DNA from: Bacteroidia bacterium
GTDB lineage: Bacteria; Bacteroidota; Bacteroidia; SpSt-205
DNA: 64,000 nucleotides
Assembly: GCA_026003215.1 (NCBI GenBank)
Contig: BPGV01000001.1
Location: forward strand, 857,001-921,000
Direction of reading: 5' to 3'
The translations under genes were made by a program, and so were the position numbers. Each line of letters begins with the position of its first letter. Positions within the stretch are counted from its first letter, which is position 1. The notes under the pieces are model-generated. The model saw nothing but the letters and a program-made list of their open reading frames with translations. It was not told the origin of the DNA and searched no databases. Positions 60,870-64,000 of the stretch are shown here, piece by piece.

Positions 60870-62245
60870 ACTTCTTTTAGGGCCTGTGTAAGCGTCTCCA
60901 AGCTCGCCCGCGCATCCCCAAAGAGCATGTAGGTATTGGGCTGGTAGAACAGCTCGTTTTCTACCCCCGCAAAGCCCGGATTCATAGAGCGCTTGAGCAC
61001 GACCACCGTCTTGGCCTTATCCACATCTAAGATAGGCATGCCATAAAGGGGGCTCTGGGGATCTTTGCGGGCTGCGGGATTGACCACATCGTTCGCGCCA
61101 ATCACCAAGACCACATCCACCTGCGGAAAGTCTGCATTGATGCGCTCCATTTCGTAAAGCTTTTCATACGGCACATCGGCCTCCGCTAAAAGGACATTCA
61201 TGTGGCCGGGCATACGACCTGCCACGGGATGAATAGCAAAGCGCACCTCCACGCCCTTTTCCGCTAAGGCATCCATGAGCTTTTTGACGGCATGCTGGGC
61301 CTGAGCTACCGCCATCCCATAACCGGGTACGATTACCACCTCCTTGGCATAAGCGAGCATCAGGGCCACATCTTCGGCCGTAGTAGAACGCACAGTGCGA
61401 TCGCCTACGGTGCCCGTGGGTCCACCCATCCCTACCGCGCTAAAAAACACATTCCACAGAGAGCGGTTCATCGCCTTGGACATGATTTGCGTGAGGATAA
61501 GCCCCGAGGCCCCCACTAAGGTACCTGCTATAATCAAGAGGTAGTTATTTAGCACGAAACCCGTAGCAGCTGCCGCCAGCCCCGAAAGCGAATTAAGAAA
61601 AGACACTATCACCGGCATATCTGCTCCGCCAATAGGAAGGGTTATCCACACTCCCAAGAGCGTAGCCGCTATCCCTACTCCATATAAGGGCAACAGGGCC
61701 CTTTCCCCAACAAATCCCACCGTAGCGCCTATGCTCACCAAAAGCAGCAGTAGGCTCTGATAATGATGCGCCGGCAAAAGAAAAGGCCTCCCCGAGATAA
61801 GCTCTTGCAGCTTGGCAAAAGCTACCAAGCTCCCCGAAAAAGTCACCGCGCCAATCAGCACACTTAGGGCGATAGTCGTCAGTGCAAAGGGTGTAGTTTG
61901 GGGAAGGGTATTTTCTATCCAGGCTTTGCCGGCCTCGGCAGCAGCCACCAAAGCCGAAGCAGCCCCCCCAAAACCATTCAGTAGCGCCACCATTTGCGGC
62001 ATCGCCGTCATCTTGACCGTCAGCGCCAGCCAAGCCCCTATCACCGTCCCCACCAAGAACCCCACGGCTATCCACTCATACCGAACTATCCCCTTGTAAA
62101 ACAGCGTAGCTACGCCCCCTATCAGCATCCCTACCGCCCCAATAAGATTGCCTACACGGGCCGTTCGCGGCGAACCCAACAGTTTTATCGCCACAATAAA
62201 AGAGACCGACGCTATGAGGTACGCTACCTGAATGAAGCCTTCCAT
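60866..62245 (-). CDS. pntB: NAD(P) transhydrogenase subunit beta
   Basis: 459 residues: about nine membrane helices (1-270), then a soluble NADP-binding domain (VIVPGYGMAVAQAQHAVKKL, GANDVVNPAARKDPQSPLYGMPILDV). With the alpha subunits it uses the proton gradient to reduce NADP+ by NADH. Follows pntAB by one base. Confidence 0.96.
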   Translation of the reverse strand: MEGFIQVAYLIASVSFIVAIKLLGSPRTARVGNLIGAVGMLIGGVATLFYKGIVRYEWIAVGFLVGTVIGAWLALTVKMTAMPQMVALLNGFGGAASALVAAAEAGKAWIENTLPQTTPFALTTIALSVLIGAVTFSGSLVAFAKLQELISGRPFLLPAHHYQSLLLLLVSIGATVGFVGERALLPLYGVGIAATLLGVWITLPIGGADMPVIVSFLNSLSGLAAAATGFVLNNYLLIIAGTLVGASGLILTQIMSKAMNRSLWNVFFSAVGMGGPTGTVGDRTVRSTTAEDVALMLAYAKEVVIVPGYGMAVAQAQHAVKKLMDALAEKGVEVRFAIHPVAGRMPGHMNVLLAEADVPYEKLYEMERINADFPQVDVVLVIGANDVVNPAARKDPQSPLYGMPILDVDKAKTVVVLKRSMNPGFAGVENELFYQPNTYMLFGDARASLETLTQALKEV

Positions 62246-62246
62246 C

Positions 62247-62525
62247 TTATCGCCGTTTGAACATCCTCAGCATTCTATCCGTTACCCAAAAGCCCCCCAC
62301 TACATTCAGCGTAGCGAGTACCACCGCCGCAGTGCCCAAAACTGCAAGGGTAGGCGTGCTCATTTCTCCCGCTATCACAATAGCCCCGATCAAAGTCACA
62401 CCCGAAATCGCATTAGAGCCCGACATAAGCGGCGTATGCAAAGTGGGAGGTACCTTACTGATAAGCTCAAACCCTAAAAAGGCAGAGAGCGTAAAAACAA
62501 ACACAGCAAAAAGGAGTTCTGTCAT
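62247..62525 (-). CDS. pntAB: NAD(P) transhydrogenase subunit alpha, membrane part
   Basis: 92 residues from the ATG at 62525 (MTELLFAVFVFTLSAFLGFELI); the track start at 62570 lies in the preceding gene. Three membrane helices with SKVPPTLHTPLMSGSNAISGV, the hallmark of the C-terminal membrane part of PntA. The split-alpha arrangement (three genes) is common outside enterobacteria. Confidence 0.95.
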   Translation of the reverse strand: MTELLFAVFVFTLSAFLGFELISKVPPTLHTPLMSGSNAISGVTLIGAIVIAGEMSTPTLAVLGTAAVVLATLNVVGGFWVTDRMLRMFKRR

Positions 62526-62527
62526 AG

Positions 62528-63643
62528 TTATGCGGGTTGTAGGGTAGATTGTCCTTGCCAGAGGATACAAGTGACGCGTAGGATCTCATCCTCGGTGTGG
62601 AGACGAGGCGCCTCGGCCTTACGACCAAAAAGCCCCAGAAACTCAGTGAAGTTTCGGCTCAGCATCTGAGAAGCATGGACGGGCAAAGTAGCGGGCAGAT
62701 TGAGCGGGGCAATCAGGGTGACGCCCTCTAAAGTCTGGGTTTCGCCCGGACGGGTTTCCTCGCAGTTTCCGCCGGTTTCGGCGGCTAAATCCACAATCAC
62801 GGAGCCGGGTTTCATGGCTTTGCGCATGTCAGCGGTGATAAGCTTAGGTGCAGGACGCCCTGGCACCGCCGCCGTGGTAATCACGATATCGGCTCGAGCC
62901 ACATACGCCGCTAAGGCCTCGCGTTGGCGGGCCTGTTCCTCAGGGGTAAGCTCGCGGGCATAGCCGCCGGCCCCTTCCCCCCTCCCATCCAACGTCAGGG
63001 GAAGAAACTTAGCGCCGAGGCTTTCCACCTGTTCCTTGGCGGCGGGACGAATGTCGTAGCCTTCTACTTGGGCTCCTAAGCGCCGCGCCGTGGCAATAGC
63101 TTGGAGGCCCGCCACCCCAGCCCCGATAACCAGCACCCGAGCCGGGGTAAGGGTACCCGCCGCCGTGGTCAGCATAGGAAAAACCCGCACAAAATGGTTG
63201 GCCGCCAGAAGCACTGCCTTATACCCCGCTAAAGCCGCCATAGAGGAGAGCACATCCATGCTTTGGGCGCGGGTGATGCGTGGAAGGCGCTCTAAAGCAT
63301 ATACGGTCCAGCCCTTTTGCGCAAGCACCTCCACCGCACGAGGAAACCGCCACGCTTGCAGTATTCCTACGAGCGCTTTCTGCTGCGGCCACTGGGCCAG
63401 CTCAGCCTCCGAGGGCATATGGAGGGTCAGGACTATATCCACCGCAGCCAGCACCTCTTGCGCAGTAGCGCGAAGGGTAGCCCCCGCCTCTTCATACGCT
63501 TTATCGGGGGTGAAGCTCCCCAGCCCGGCTCCAGCCTCCACTACTACCGTAAAACCCCGCTCTTGGAGCCGCTTCACTCCCTCAGGGAGAAGAGCTACCC
63601 GCTGCTCGCCCGGCACCCGCTCCCGAAGCACACCGACTTTCAT
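62528..63643 (-). CDS. pntAA: NAD(P) transhydrogenase subunit alpha, NAD-binding part
   Basis: 371 residues from the ATG at 63643 (MKVGVLRERVPGEQRVALLPEGV). Alanine dehydrogenase/PNT-type fold with Rossmann motif VIGAGVAGLQAIATARRLGAQV and ITTAAVPGRPAP. Cytoplasmic NAD(H) domain. First gene of a long operon that runs through bamD-rpoZ-coaBC-porD-aroK. Preceded by TATATTTG 7 bases upstream. Confidence 0.96.
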   Translation of the reverse strand: MKVGVLRERVPGEQRVALLPEGVKRLQERGFTVVVEAGAGLGSFTPDKAYEEAGATLRATAQEVLAAVDIVLTLHMPSEAELAQWPQQKALVGILQAWRFPRAVEVLAQKGWTVYALERLPRITRAQSMDVLSSMAALAGYKAVLLAANHFVRVFPMLTTAAGTLTPARVLVIGAGVAGLQAIATARRLGAQVEGYDIRPAAKEQVESLGAKFLPLTLDGRGEGAGGYARELTPEEQARQREALAAYVARADIVITTAAVPGRPAPKLITADMRKAMKPGSVIVDLAAETGGNCEETRPGETQTLEGVTLIAPLNLPATLPVHASQMLSRNFTEFLGLFGRKAEAPRLHTEDEILRVTCILWQGQSTLQPA

Positions 63644-63650
63644 GCCACCG

Positions 63651-63658
63651 CAAATATA
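63651..63658 (-). promoter_or_regulatory. -7 promoter box TATATTTG for the pnt operon
   Basis: Exact TAnnTTTG match 7 bases before the pntAA ATG at 63643. Confidence 0.62.
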
Positions 63659-63675
63659 AGGCACCCGCCAAAGCG

Positions 63676-63683
63676 TACTTTTG
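63676..63683 (+). promoter_or_regulatory. -7 promoter box TACTTTTG for the glycosyltransferase
   Basis: TAnnTTTG match 5 bases before the GTG at 63689, divergent from the pnt promoter. Confidence 0.6.
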
Positions 63684-63688
63684 CCGCC

Positions 63689-64000
63689 GTGGCTCTTATC
63701 CGAGTATTGCACCTAGCCCGCGTCATCAACCGCTATGACTTTATAGACACGATTGTCCGACACCTCCCCCGCGACCGCTTCGCCCCAGAGGTAGCTACCT
63801 TGGAGCCCCAAGCCAATATCCAAGAGCCCCAGTACGCAGAAATAGGCCTCCCGCACCACCTCATCCCCGTGCCCGGGTATAAAGCCTATCCCGCCTACCT
63901 TAGAGCGGCTTGGCAGCTTAGCCGCCTCCTGCGCAAAAGGCAAACACACATCCTCCACACGCACCACTATTGGGAAGGCTTCGTAGGGGCCCTGGCCAAA
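63689..64000 (+). CDS. Glycosyltransferase (GT4-like N-terminal domain), partial
   Basis: Open from the GTG at 63689 to the window edge (104 residues), so absent from the track, where only its shadow appears. IRVLHLARVINRYDFIDTIVRHL followed by strands and THILHTHHYWEGFVGALA is the N-terminal acceptor-binding domain of GT4-type glycosyltransferases, with the HxHxxW-like turn. Likely a cell-surface polysaccharide or LPS enzyme; the donor-binding half lies outside the window. Confidence 0.75.
   Translation, partial: MALIRVLHLARVINRYDFIDTIVRHLPRDRFAPEVATLEPQANIQEPQYAEIGLPHHLIPVPGYKAYPAYLRAAWQLSRLLRKRQTHILHTHHYWEGFVGALAK

Overview
The window reads as a chromosomal segment of a Bacteroidota bacterium, fairly GC-rich and about 97% coding, possibly thermophilic (my impression from compactness and protein composition; lineage below phylum not determined). 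The phylum evidence comes from several signals together: four proteins with type IX secretion (T9SS) C-terminal sorting domains; PorD in the arrangement bamD-rpoZ-coaBC-porD; a Bacteroidetes-type omega subunit; an OlsF/GlsF-like aminolipid acyltransferase; paired cox3 genes; almost no Shine-Dalgarno sites; and a recurrent Bacteroidetes -7 promoter box (TAnnTTTG). LPS (kdsB), BamD and a TonB-type receptor show a Gram-negative outer membrane. Menaquinone is made through the futalosine route (mqnA, mqnE), and respiration is aerobic (A-type heme-copper oxidase with heme A synthesis). || Layout. 1-8.45 kb (-): one cytochrome oxidase operon, coxB-coxA-ctaA-ctaB-cox3-cox3-cox4-sco1-DUF420-small membrane protein, running into tsaB, which leaves the window. 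8.5-19.6 kb: SiaC-like protein, an RsmF/NSUN-type methyltransferase, an HtrA protease, a frameshifted T9SS beta-propeller gene with tandem repeats, a family 5 uracil-DNA glycosylase, a LpxL-like acyltransferase, a PafA-like phosphatase and a TonB-type receptor. 19.6-27.9 kb: orphan DNA methyltransferase, PhoD-like T9SS phosphatase, a three-gene V4R operon of unknown role, a T9SS protein, an OlsF-like fusion and a small exported protein. 27.9-38.3 kb: NRAMP metal importer, exported Mn-type superoxide dismutase and a YwqK-repeat protein; then (-) kdsB, a protease lipoprotein, HU and a TPR-like protein; a divergent radical SAM gene; a broken MFS transporter; and a T9SS protein. 38.4-44.9 kb (+): smpB, a PCD-like dehydratase, dut, membrane patatin, YHS lipoprotein, two exported proteins of unknown role and a lone NuoM-like subunit. 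45-52.7 kb (-): mqnE, histidine phosphatase, mqnA, a 1326-residue glycogen synthase-glycogen phosphorylase fusion, a UbiA-like membrane protein and a beta-barrel protein. 52.8-57.1 kb (+): leuS-fmt-marR. 57.1-63.6 kb (-): pntAA-pntAB-pntB-bamD-rpoZ-coaBC-porD-aroK. The right end enters a glycosyltransferase. No tRNA, rRNA, CRISPR array or insertion sequence was seen, and no gene-free stretch exceeds 300 bases. || The strongest general observation is regulatory: about two dozen starts have a TAnnTTTG-type box only 4-9 bases upstream of ATG/GTG, which predicts leaderless mRNAs, fixes many start codons better than ORF length does, and exposes internal promoters in operons. Other highlights are a perfect palindrome over the mntH-like promoter, two in-frame promoter/start pairs for coxB, a possible +1 slip site in the propeller gene, and the glycogen synthase-phosphorylase fusion.
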